Of a stretch of DNA of 50,532 nucleotides, positions 7,510 to 14,793 are shown in pieces (within the stretch, counting starts at the first letter, position 1; every line of letters starts with the position of its first letter). This DNA is from an uncultured Lentisphaerota bacterium. Lineage in GTDB: Bacteria > Verrucomicrobiota > Kiritimatiellia > RFP12 > UBA1067. A program made the position numbers and the translations under genes. The DNA is taken from the NCBI GenBank assembly GCA_900320225.1, contig ONRL01000018.1, positions 1 to 50,532 on the forward strand, in the 5' to 3' direction. Under the pieces are notes generated by a model. It had not been told where the DNA came from. It searched no databases and was given only the letters and a program-made list of their open reading frames with translations.

Positions 7510-8817
7510 TCACCGCCTGGCCTTCATCCGCGCCTCGACTTCCAGCAACTTGCGCGAGGCATCCTGATGACGTTCGTCCTTCGCATCCGGCACCAACTCG
7601 AACAAGACGTGCAGCTCGTAGCGGGCCTGTTCCCAGTTCTGGGTGCCGATGGCCTGATCGGCGTTGCCGCGGTGCTGCACGTAGACGCGCTCAAGTTCCT
7701 GCGCCACCGTCGCGCGCTGCGTGCGGACCTGCTCGTAGTCCGCCGGCTTCGGGTCCACCGTCTCAAGGTACTGCAACGCCTCGTCGTACTTCCGCAGCGC
7801 CTCGGCGAGGTTGCCGAACTTCGATTCGCGTTCGGCCCACTTCGCGTCGGCCACCCGGCGCGCGTCGGCGCTCAGCGCCACGAGTTCCGCGACCGAGGAC
7901 TGGATCGCCCAGATGCCGAGTTCGCTTTTCGCAAACGCCTCCAGGCGCCCGCGCACGTCTTGGAACACCTCCGGCTCGGACTTGTTCTCGATTGACAGGT
8001 CGAACACGCGCGCGGTGCGGATCACGTGCAACGTAAAACTCCTCAGCGAACCCGGTTCGGAGGGGTTGCCCGCGTACTCGGGCGCGAGCCGGTACAGCTC
8101 GGGCGACGAGAGGATTTTCGCCAGGCGCGCGCGCGCGTCGGCCGAGAGCTCTACGGTCTTCTTCACGTGCCGGTTCGCCTCCGGCACGTCGTCGATCGCC
8201 ACATGCAGCGACTGTCCGTCGTAAGCGAGGGCGTAGCGGTAGATGGCGCGTGAATCGGCTTTCACCTTCTCGAACGTGAAGGAAACGAGCTCGTCCGCCT
8301 CCGCCGCGCGCGGCTCCGGTGCCTCTTCCGAATCCGTGTGGACCGGCAGGAGCAACAACGCGGCCGCGGCAAGCACGCAGGCGAGCGCCACGGCCCAAAG
8401 AAGGAAGCGCCGCCCGGACGACCGCGGCAACGCCGCCTCGTCCGGCGGCTGCTCGGTGCCGCCCAGACCAAGGTCGATCTTCGGCAGCACGGGGGCCTCG
8501 GCCGACGCGGGCGCTCCCGTCGCCACGGCCTCGAGAACCGAATCGCCCACGGCGACCTTGTCGCCGGGCTTGAGGCACCGGGAGTCCGGCCCCAGCTGAA
8601 CGCCGTTCACGGCCGTGCCGTTTGCGCTCGCGAGGTCCGTCACCCACAGGCCGCCGTCGCGCGCCTCGAGAAGGCAGTGGTTGCGCGAGAGGGATGGGTC
8701 GGGAATCGAGATCTCGCAGGATGAGGACCGGCCTAGCCGCAGGCCCTCGTCGGGCACGACGAATCGGCGGCCCTTCAGCGGACCTTCCGTCACGAGGAGT
8801 TCGAGTTGTGTGGTCAT
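7510..8817 (-). CDS. FHA-domain membrane protein
   Basis: A 435-residue protein. An N-terminal forkhead-associated domain spans about residues 1-100 with the phosphothreonine-binding motifs GRSSSCEISIPDPSLSRNHC and LASANGTAVNG. A Pro/Ala linker follows, then one transmembrane helix near residues 137-158 (FLLWAVALACVLAAAALLLLP). The remaining ~270 residues are predicted extracytoplasmic and helical, with a TPR-like end (NLAEALRKYDEALQYLETVDP ... NWEQARYELHVLFELVPDA). FHA domains read threonine phosphorylation, but no kinase gene is nearby. The position between tadC and the PEGA gene suggests a role with a Tad/type II-like secretion or pilus apparatus; that is inference from neighbours only. 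Confidence 0.85.
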   Translation of the reverse strand: MTTQLELLVTEGPLKGRRFVVPDEGLRLGRSSSCEISIPDPSLSRNHCLLEARDGGLWVTDLASANGTAVNGVQLGPDSRCLKPGDKVAVGDSVLEAVATGAPASAEAPVLPKIDLGLGGTEQPPDEAALPRSSGRRFLLWAVALACVLAAAALLLLPVHTDSEEAPEPRAAEADELVSFTFEKVKADSRAIYRYALAYDGQSLHVAIDDVPEANRHVKKTVELSADARARLAKILSSPELYRLAPEYAGNPSEPGSLRSFTLHVIRTARVFDLSIENKSEPEVFQDVRGRLEAFAKSELGIWAIQSSVAELVALSADARRVADAKWAERESKFGNLAEALRKYDEALQYLETVDPKPADYEQVRTQRATVAQELERVYVQHRGNADQAIGTQNWEQARYELHVLFELVPDAKDERHQDASRKLLEVEARMKARR

Positions 8818-8829
8818 TGTGTGTCCCTG

Positions 8830-9751
8830 TTAGAAAACGCTTTTGGATGCCTGCAGGAGAAGCGGGCCGAGGAGGATGACGAAGACGGCCGGGAAGATGC
8901 ACAGCATGAGCGGCCCCAGCATCTTCACGGGCGCCTCGTGCGCCAACTTCTCCGCGCGGTCGAAACGGCGGCTGCGGAGCTGGTCGGACTGGATGCGCAG
9001 GATGGAGCCGATCGGCACGCCCAGTTCGTCCGCCTGCACGAGCGCGTGCACGACGACCCGCAGATCCGGCTGGCGCACGCGCTCGGACATGTTCCTCAGC
9101 GCCGTGCGGCGCGGCGTGCCCACCTGGATCTCGCGCGTCATGCGTCATACGGATGAGTTCCTCGTTCAGCGGATCGAGCTTGCGCCGCTCGCAGTTGCGC
9201 TGGAGGGCGCTCATGAAGTCCATGCCCGCCTCCACGCTGAGCGTGAGGAGGTCCAGCACGAACGGCAGCGCGCGCATGATCGCGAAATGCCGCCGCTTCA
9301 CCGTGCCGCGCAGCCACATGAGCGGATAGGCGTAGAACACGAGCACGCCCATGAGCACGAGCAGCACGCGGTTGTCCGACACGAACGAGTCCGGCAACAG
9401 GCCGGACAGCGCGAACACGAACGCCGCCCACGCGACGCCGCAGACGATCGGCACGAGGAACTTGAGCGCCACGAACTCCGCTCCCGTCAGCAGGCCCTCC
9501 AGCCCGCCCGAGACGATCATCTGGTCCGCCTGCGCGCGCACGGCCGCGAACTGCCGGCCGCCGACAAGGCGGCGAAGGTTCGGGACGAACGGCAGCAACA
9601 GGCGCATGACGAGCGGCAGCCGCCGCTCCGTCTTACGCCCATCGGCCAGCGTCACGTACGTGATCTCACGCGCCACGGAGGCCGCATACGCGGCCAAACC
9701 GGCCGCGCACAGCGCCCAGCACGCGATCATGCCTGTCTCCACAACGTTCAT
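8830..9751 (-). pseudogene. TadC-like type II secretion system F-domain protein, split by a 7-bp tandem duplication
   Basis: Two frames together encode a TadC-type inner-membrane platform protein of Tad/Flp pilus systems. Frame 1 from the ATG at 9751 gives the N-terminal membrane region and the start of the T2SSF domain (LPFVLDLLTLSVEAGMDFMSAL ... LDPLNEELIRM). Frame 2, 9141 to 8830, gives the rest (MTREIQVGTPRRTALRNMSERV and the last transmembrane helix ending KSVF). The junction contains GCGTCAT twice in tandem (9135-9141 and 9142-9148). Removing one copy restores a continuous 304-codon gene with the expected NEELIRMTREIQVGTPRR sequence. Start supported by AAGGA 8 nt upstream and a TGGTAAAAT promoter element. 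It may be a true lesion, a slippage-controlled switch, or an assembly error. No tadB or tadA is visible. Confidence 0.8.
9135..9148. repeat. perfect 7-bp tandem duplication inside tadC
   Basis: GCGTCAT occurs twice head-to-tail (plus strand). The duplication adds 7 nt and shifts the tadC frame; a single copy would leave the gene intact. Confidence 0.9.
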
Positions 9752-9771
9752 GCCGTTTTTCCTTGGCGAAG

Positions 9772-9780
9772 ATTTTACCA
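9772..9780 (-). promoter_or_regulatory. -10 element of the tadC-FHA-PEGA-tlyA run
   Basis: TGGTAAAAT on the minus strand, about 20 nt upstream of the tadC ATG. Unlike the leaderless cases it leaves room for an AAGGA Shine-Dalgarno. Confidence 0.5.
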
Positions 9781-9834
9781 AAATGCCCCTAGCCTGTGAA
9801 GCGCATATTTGATATCATACTCGCCGTCCAATTC

Positions 9835-9911
9835 GGGACAGTAGCTCAACTGGACAGAGCACTGGTTTCCTAAACCGGGGGTTGGGAGTTCGAGTCTCCC
9901 CTGTCCCACCA
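9835..9911 (+). tRNA. tRNA-Arg (anticodon CCU)
   Basis: Complete cloverleaf. The acceptor stem GGGACAG pairs with CTGTCCC, the D arm reads TAGCTCAACTGGACAGAGCA, the anticodon loop TTCCTAA gives CCU, and the T arm is GGGAGTTCGAGTCTCCC. Discriminator A and the CCA end are encoded. It reads AGG codons. A TATCATACT-like promoter sequence lies about 20 nt upstream. The 3' flank carries a GCGAATTCGC palindrome but none of the heptamer repeats seen after tRNA-Ser. Confidence 0.97.
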
Positions 9912-9981
9912 TGCGCGAATTCGCATACAATTCTGTTGCAAACGTTTGACAGTTTGCCCCCTAGCCCCCGCACGGCGGACG

Positions 9982-9990
9982 TGCTATCAT
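9982..9990 (+). promoter_or_regulatory. extended -10 element of the DUF2851 gene
   Basis: TGCTATCAT on the plus strand, 34 nt upstream of the chosen ATG. The leader contains a GGAGG Shine-Dalgarno. Confidence 0.45.
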
Positions 9991-10024
9991 GTTTGCCGTC
10001 CGAACAAAAAGGAATGGAGGGCTT

Positions 10025-11221
10025 ATGTACAGAAACGACGACATCGTCTCCGAGCGGCACGTTCAGGCCATCTGGTACGACGCGGCGCTGCGCCCCGGCG
10101 AGCTGCGCACGGCGGGCGGCGCGCCGGTACGCGTGGTCGATCCCGGACGCTGGAATCTCGAAGCCGGGCCGGATTTCCGAGACGCCGTGCTGGAAATCGG
10201 CGACGACCGCCGCAGGGTCCGCGGCGACGTGGAGGTTCACGTGCGTGCGGCGGACTGGACCGCGCACGGGCACGGGCGCGACCCCGCCTACGCCGGCGTC
10301 GTCGCACACGTCACCTGGCATCCCGGTCCGCCGCCCGTCGCGGACGACGGCACCCTGCCGCCGCACTGCGTGCGCATCTGCATCGGAGACGCCCTCCGCA
10401 CGCGGCCCGACTTCTCGCCGGACGCGATCGACCTCGCCGCCTATCCCTACGCGCACCTGCCCGACACGCCGCGTCCCTGCGAACTCACCTTCGCCCACGC
10501 GCCCGACGCGGCGCTCGCCCTTCTCCGCGCCGCCGGCGAAAGGCGCCTCGAGGGCAAGGCGCGCCGCCTCGCCGCGCTGTTCGTGCGAAACGGCGACCGC
10601 GCCCAGACCTTCTACGAGGAGATGATGGCCGCCTTCGGCTACAAACACAACGCCCGGCCCTTCCGCGCCCTCGCCCAGACGCTCCCGTGGCGCGAGCTTC
10701 CGCCGAGCCCGCACGCCGCCGCCACCGCGCTCACCTGCGCGGCCGACCTCGGCGTCGCGCCGCGCGTGCCCTGGCGCACCGCGAACGTGCGCCCGTCCAA
10801 CTCGCCCGCCCGGCGCATCGACGAGGCCGCCCTGCTCTTCGCCGGCGCCCTGCCGGGGCTTCTGCGGCGGCTGGACGCCTGCGACCTCGCCGTGCGCAAG
10901 GGGCAGCAGGACGCTCTCGACATCCTGCGCGCGGCGCGTCCCCTTGGCGCGCGACGCGCCGCCGCCATGCTCACGAACGTGCTGATACCCTTCGCCCGAG
11001 CCGAGGAGCGGCTTGCCCGCGTGCCGGAGTGGATTTTCCCCGAAGACATCAATTCAACGGTCCGCCTCATGGCGTTCCGCCTGTTCGGGCGCGACCACAA
11101 TCCGGCTCTCTATGCAGGGAACGGCCTGCTCGTGCAGGGTCTCATCCAGACCCACCGCGAGTACTGCCTCGCCGTCCACCCCGACTGCTCGTCCTGTCCG
11201 CTCGCGGGTCAAGTCCGATAG
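10025..11221 (+). CDS. DUF2851 family protein
   Basis: A 398-residue protein matching the DUF2851 pattern. It opens with ERHVQAIWYDAAL, then GAPVRVVDPGRWNLEAGPDFRDAVLEIG, then GDVEVHVRAADWTAHGHGRDPAYAGVVAHVTWH, the most conserved block. The C-terminus has a cysteine cluster, EYCLAVHPDCSSCPLAG, reminiscent of an iron-sulfur or zinc site. Biochemical function is unknown. The conserved Glu/His/Asp-rich N-terminal block could suggest a metal-dependent nuclease, but that is speculation. Start at 10025 is preceded by GGAGG at 10016-10020; an in-frame ATG at 9989 falls inside the promoter. The 3' end overlaps the convergent response-regulator gene by 13 nt. Confidence 0.85.
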   Translation: MYRNDDIVSERHVQAIWYDAALRPGELRTAGGAPVRVVDPGRWNLEAGPDFRDAVLEIGDDRRRVRGDVEVHVRAADWTAHGHGRDPAYAGVVAHVTWHPGPPPVADDGTLPPHCVRICIGDALRTRPDFSPDAIDLAAYPYAHLPDTPRPCELTFAHAPDAALALLRAAGERRLEGKARRLAALFVRNGDRAQTFYEEMMAAFGYKHNARPFRALAQTLPWRELPPSPHAAATALTCAADLGVAPRVPWRTANVRPSNSPARRIDEAALLFAGALPGLLRRLDACDLAVRKGQQDALDILRAARPLGARRAAAMLTNVLIPFARAEERLARVPEWIFPEDINSTVRLMAFRLFGRDHNPALYAGNGLLVQGLIQTHREYCLAVHPDCSSCPLAGQVR

Positions 11222-11946
11222 CGCCAGCCGATGCCGTGCACGGTCTCGATCACGTCCTTGTCGCTTCCGAGCTTTTCACGAAGACCCCAGATGAGCGTGT
11301 CGTGCACGCGCGACTCGATCCGCTCGAGGTTGTCCATCCCCCAGAACCGCCGCAGCAGATCCTCTTTCTCCACGACCTCGTTCGGATGGTCCGCGAAATG
11401 CCGGAGAACCGCGAGCTCGCGCTTCGAAAGCTTCGTCTCGCGCCGGCGTCCGTCCAGCAGCACGAACCGCTTCGGATCCACCTTATGGTGCGCGCCGAAC
11501 GCGAATTCGTCGCCGGGCTGCGGCGTGGCCGGCGCCGGCTCGGCGCGGTTCTGCCCCGCCCGGTTCTGTTCGGCGGCGATCTGCACCACGCGCCCCAACT
11601 GCCGCTTCACGCGCGCCAGGAGCTCACGCGCCCCGCAGTCCTTCACGATGTAGTCGTCCGCGCCGATCGTGAGCCCGCGCACCTTGTCATCCTCCTCGCC
11701 GAACGACGTGAGCATGAGGATGGGCAACGACTTGTCCCCCCGTCGGATCTCCCGGCACACCTCCCAGCCGGTCTTCACCGGCATCTTGACGTCCAGCAAC
11801 AGCAGATCGGGACGTCTCGCGGCGTACAGCGCAAGCGCTTCGCCGCCGTCCTTCGCCACGCGCACGGCGTAGCCCTCGTCCTCGAGCATCTCGACGACCG
11901 AGTCGCGCGGCTCGGCTTCATCGTCGGCAATCAGTATGTCCGTCAT
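11209..11946 (-). CDS. OmpR/PhoB-family response regulator
   Basis: A 245-residue two-component response regulator. The receiver domain (about 1-120) has the acidic pocket Asp8-Asp9, phosphoacceptor Asp52 (LLLLDVKMP), Thr80 and Lys102. The C-terminal winged helix (about 165-245) shows the OmpR pattern KLSKRELAVLRHFADHPNEVVEKEDLL ... RVHDTLIWGLREKLG ... HGIGWRYR. The 40-residue linker is unusually long and Gln/Ala/Pro-rich. The residue after the conserved lysine is Asp (VKDCG) instead of the near-universal Pro. It is paired with the following histidine kinase through a 4-nt ATGA overlap; regulon unknown. Confidence 0.95.
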   Translation of the reverse strand: MTDILIADDEAEPRDSVVEMLEDEGYAVRVAKDGGEALALYAARRPDLLLLDVKMPVKTGWEVCREIRRGDKSLPILMLTSFGEEDDKVRGLTIGADDYIVKDCGARELLARVKRQLGRVVQIAAEQNRAGQNRAEPAPATPQPGDEFAFGAHHKVDPKRFVLLDGRRRETKLSKRELAVLRHFADHPNEVVEKEDLLRRFWGMDNLERIESRVHDTLIWGLREKLGSDKDVIETVHGIGWRYRT

Positions 11947-13313
11947 GTCGCCTCCTTTTCTGTTTCAGTCCCCAGGGGTAATTCAAGCGTGAACGCGCAA
12001 CCGCCGTCCGGGCGCGCGGCGACGGACAGGTCGCCGCCCATGTCGCGCGCGAGGTCGCGCGCAAAGGCGAGGCCCACGCCCCAGCCCCCCACCGACTTCG
12101 TGAGGTCGTTCGACGCACGCCAGTCGCGGTCGAACACGCGCCTCAGCTGCGCGCCCGAAAGGCCGGGACCGCCATCCAGCACGCGCACCACCGCCGTCCG
12201 TCCGTTCTCCGCCTGCGCCACGCACACGGAAACCGGCCCCACGTGCGCCGCATATTTCGCCGCGTTGGTCAGCAGGTTCTCCACGATTTCCATCACGGAG
12301 TCGCGGTCGCCGACCATCCGCACGGACGCGACGCCCGCCAAGTCAAGCCCGTGCGCCTCAAAGCGTTCTTCCAGCGGACGCGCCGTCTCGCGCACCGCCT
12401 CCCCGAGATCGAACGCCTGCCGGTCGTATGTGCGCATGCCGCGCTCGAGACGGTCGAAGTCTCGCAGGCGCTCGATGCGGCGCCGCAGCTCCCGTCCCTG
12501 TTCGAGAATCACGCCCGCGGCCTTCGCGCGCCGTTCCTCCGTCTCGTACGCGCCGTCCACCAACCGCTCCGCGCGCAGGAGAATGCTCGCGAGCGGCGTC
12601 TTCACCTCATGCGCGGCGTTGGACACGAAGGTGTTCCGCCGCTCCATCTCCCCCCGCGCCCGCAGCACCGTCACGGCAAGCGACACGCCCCCCGCGAGGA
12701 GCAGCAACCCCACGCCCGCCAAGAGCACGCCCGCAACGACGTAGCCCGTGCGCGACGGCAGTTCCTCATCACCGGGCGGACCGACCACCAGCCCGCACAC
12801 GTGCTTGCCGCGCTTATTCCGAGACCAGACGACTACCGCGTCTGAATCCGCCCCCAGTTCCCGCAAGGGCTGCCAACCCAAGTTGTCAACCCCCAGCGAC
12901 TTGAGGCGGATCGAAGTCTTGAAAGGCGTCGTCGCCAGATACTGGCAGTCCCCCACGAGGTTCGTCGACCAGAGCATCCGCCCCGAATTCCAGAGGAACG
13001 CCGCCGTCGCCGAGGGGAACGGCGCCGCCTGGCCGCCGCGCCGCGCGACAAATGACGCCAGACGGCTCTCCAACAGCCGCTGCGCACGCACGTGTTGCAA
13101 CGGGCCCGACGACAGGTCTTCCAGCAAATCCTGCGTCTCGCGATAGAACTTCATCGTCGCCACGTCTGCGCGGTCGGACGATTTCTCGACGGCCTGACGG
13201 TGGTACTCGTGCATGATCCATCCGAGCCCCGCGCCGACGAACAGCAACGCGGGCAACACGACGGCCAGCAGCTTGAGCACGTCGCGGGCCTTCCATTGCC
13301 GCAACCACGTCAT
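11943..13313 (-). CDS. membrane sensor histidine kinase
   Basis: A 456-residue kinase. The first transmembrane helix is near residues 13-33, an extracytoplasmic sensor region covers about 35-188, and the second helix is near 190-215. The HisKA H-box VSNAAHEVKTPLAS has the phosphorylated His235. The ATPase domain shows the N-box ENLLTNAAKYA, the G1 region LDGGPGLSG and the G2 region GGWGVGLAFARDLARDMGG. No HAMP domain is obvious. The sensor domain is not recognised, so the signal is unknown. Partner of the downstream response regulator (ATGA overlap). Its own start overlaps the MBL-fold hydrolase stop by 4 nt, so all are on one transcript starting at the HAD gene or further up. Confidence 0.95.
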   Translation of the reverse strand: MTWLRQWKARDVLKLLAVVLPALLFVGAGLGWIMHEYHRQAVEKSSDRADVATMKFYRETQDLLEDLSSGPLQHVRAQRLLESRLASFVARRGGQAAPFPSATAAFLWNSGRMLWSTNLVGDCQYLATTPFKTSIRLKSLGVDNLGWQPLRELGADSDAVVVWSRNKRGKHVCGLVVGPPGDEELPSRTGYVVAGVLLAGVGLLLLAGGVSLAVTVLRARGEMERRNTFVSNAAHEVKTPLASILLRAERLVDGAYETEERRAKAAGVILEQGRELRRRIERLRDFDRLERGMRTYDRQAFDLGEAVRETARPLEERFEAHGLDLAGVASVRMVGDRDSVMEIVENLLTNAAKYAAHVGPVSVCVAQAENGRTAVVRVLDGGPGLSGAQLRRVFDRDWRASNDLTKSVGGWGVGLAFARDLARDMGGDLSVAARPDGGCAFTLELPLGTETEKEAT

Positions 13314-13933
13314 TGCAGGAACGGATTCGTGGCGACCTCGCGCGCGATCGTTGTAATTGACCCGTGGCCGGGCACCACCGTCAGCTCGGGGTCAAGGCCG
13401 GCGAGTCGGCGGAGCGATTCGTTGAGTTGGCGCGGATTGCCGCCGGGGAAGTCCGTGCGCCCGCACGACCCTTCAAAGAGCGTGTCGCCCGTGAGGAGGA
13501 GTTTCTGCTCTGCGAAAAGGAAGCAGGCGCCGCCGGGCGTATGCCCGGGCGTGGCGATCACGTGCACCGTGAGTCCACCCGCCGTGAGCGTCGCGCCGTC
13601 CACAAGGTCGGCGGCGAGCGAAGCGGGCTTCTTCACCGCCTCGTAGTCCGGCGGCCAGGCGTTCTGCGGATGGCCGATCATCGGCACGTCGCCCGGCCCG
13701 ATGTGCACGGGAAGACCCGGATGGCGTGCAAGAAGCCCGTCCAGCGCACCAATGTGGTCAAAATGCCCGTGCGTCAGCAGGACAAGCGCAGGCGTGAGGC
13801 CCTTCTTCTCAAGAAATGCGTTGATGGACTCCGATTCCGCGCCCGGATCGACGACCCAAGCCGCAGCAGGATCCTCCCAGAGGATCACGCAGTTCGCGCC
13901 GATGGCCCCGAGGGGCATGATTTTCCGCTCCAT
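13310..13933 (-). CDS. MBL-fold metal-dependent hydrolase (glyoxalase II-like)
   Basis: A 207-residue metallo-beta-lactamase-fold hydrolase. The metal motif THGHFDH gives His55, His57, Asp59 and His60. Further ligands are in ATPGHTPGG, LLTGDTLFEGSCGRTDF (bridging Asp) and VVPGHG. The GDTLF-GRTDFPGG spacing is that of glyoxalase II-like enzymes that hydrolyse thioesters such as S-lactoylglutathione or bacillithiol/CoA analogues. The C-terminal substrate-binding helical domain of classical GloB is missing, so the true substrate is open. It lies 1 nt after the HAD phosphatase stop and overlaps the kinase start. Confidence 0.88.
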   Translation of the reverse strand: MERKIMPLGAIGANCVILWEDPAAAWVVDPGAESESINAFLEKKGLTPALVLLTHGHFDHIGALDGLLARHPGLPVHIGPGDVPMIGHPQNAWPPDYEAVKKPASLAADLVDGATLTAGGLTVHVIATPGHTPGGACFLFAEQKLLLTGDTLFEGSCGRTDFPGGNPRQLNESLRRLAGLDPELTVVPGHGSITTIAREVATNPFLQ

Positions 13934-13934
13934 G

Positions 13935-14582
13935 TCAATCCTCCGCCTTGCAGTACCGAAGCAGTTCCTCGAACCGGTTGATCTTGATGTTGCAGCGGCT
14001 CTCGCGCAGATGCCCGAAGCCGAACGTACAGAACGCGGTCTTCACTCCCGCGTTGCACCCGCACTGCATGTCGGTCCAGTTGTCGCCCACCATCCAGTCG
14101 TGCGACGAGACGCGGTGCCCGCGCAAACGCGAAGCCGCCTCGCGGAGCGGCAGCGCAGAAGGCTTCATCTCCGCGCAGTCGCCGCCGCCCACCACGCCCG
14201 CGCCAAAATAGCGGGCGATGCCGAAGTGGTCAAGGATCTGGCGCGTAAACGTGCCGGGCTTGTTCGTGACGATGCCCATCAGCCAGCCGCGGTCGTGAAG
14301 TTCCGCAAGCGTCGAACGCACGCCGGGGTAGAGCGTGGTCGTGTCGAAGAGATGCGCGCCGTAGTTGCGCAGGTGCATCGGCCAGAGTTCGTCGAAACGC
14401 CCGGTCGCCTCGGGGATGGCGTGTTCCAGAAGGTAGCGCGCGCCATTGCCCACGCACGCCACCACGTCCTCCAGAGGCAGTTCGGCCAAGCCAAGTTCTT
14501 TGCGCGTCGCGTTCACCGCCGCCGCCAAGTCCGCACGCGAATCGATCAGCGTGCCGTCCATGTCGAAGAAAACTGCATTCAT
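13935..14582 (-). CDS. HAD-superfamily hydrolase, phosphoglycolate phosphatase-like
   Basis: A 215-residue HAD phosphatase. Motif I FFDMDGTLIDS holds the nucleophile and acid aspartates, motif II is IVTNKPG, motif III is the lysine in AEMKPSALPL, and motif IV is WMVGDNWTDMQCG. A helical cap (about residues 15-85) has the Gph-like AVNATRKELGL ... VGNGARYLLEHA pattern, so phosphoglycolate phosphatase (2-phosphoglycolate to glycolate) is the best guess, although many HAD enzymes of this class are promiscuous. Cysteines are abundant in the C-terminal 60 residues. First gene of the HAD-MBL-kinase-regulator run. Confidence 0.85.
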   Translation of the reverse strand: MNAVFFDMDGTLIDSRADLAAAVNATRKELGLAELPLEDVVACVGNGARYLLEHAIPEATGRFDELWPMHLRNYGAHLFDTTTLYPGVRSTLAELHDRGWLMGIVTNKPGTFTRQILDHFGIARYFGAGVVGGGDCAEMKPSALPLREAASRLRGHRVSSHDWMVGDNWTDMQCGCNAGVKTAFCTFGFGHLRESRCNIKINRFEELLRYCKAED

Positions 14583-14602
14583 AAACCACCGCCTGCCACC
14601 TG

Positions 14603-14630
14603 GAACCTATTCACTATTGCCTATTCACTA
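14603..14630 (-). repeat. TAGTGAA-type heptamer array directly after the tRNA-Ser CCA end
   Basis: On the minus strand, four heptamer units follow the encoded CCA after 4 nt: TAGTGAA, TAGGCAA, TAGTGAA, TAGGTTC. The same array type, in the same orientation and phase, follows the tmRNA CCA end at 44723. Confidence 0.85.
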
Positions 14631-14634
14631 CCAT

Positions 14635-14728
14635 TGGCGGAGGGAGGGGGATTCGAACCCCCGATACGGAGATTAGTCCGTATGGCGATTTAGCAAACCG
14701 CTGCCTTCAGCCACTCGGCCATCCCTCC
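14635..14728 (-). tRNA. tRNA-Ser (anticodon GCU)
   Basis: Class II tRNA. The acceptor stem GGAGGGA pairs with TCCCTCC, the anticodon loop TTGCTAA gives GCU, and a long variable arm pairs ATACGGA with TCCGTAT. The T arm is CGGGGGTTCGAATCCCCC; discriminator G and CCA are encoded. It reads AGC/AGU. A plausible sigma70 promoter lies in the 65-nt gap upstream: TTGCTT, 17 bp, TATCAT. Confidence 0.97.
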
Positions 14729-14793
14729 AATGGGAAAACGGGGTATATGATACGGAATTCTGCCGGAAAAAGCAAGCGCGAAATTATGCCATC

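Noticed and set aside
9948-9990. TTGACA at 9948 as the -35 box of the DUF2851 promoter
   Set aside because: The distance to the TATCAT element is more than 30 bp, far from the required ~17; the extended -10 alone is the better reading.
9946-12744. A 932-codon open frame on the plus strand across the DUF2851, regulator and kinase genes
   Set aside because: It has an Arg/Pro-rich, low-complexity translation with no family features and overlaps well-identified genes in other frames; it is a GC-rich shadow frame.
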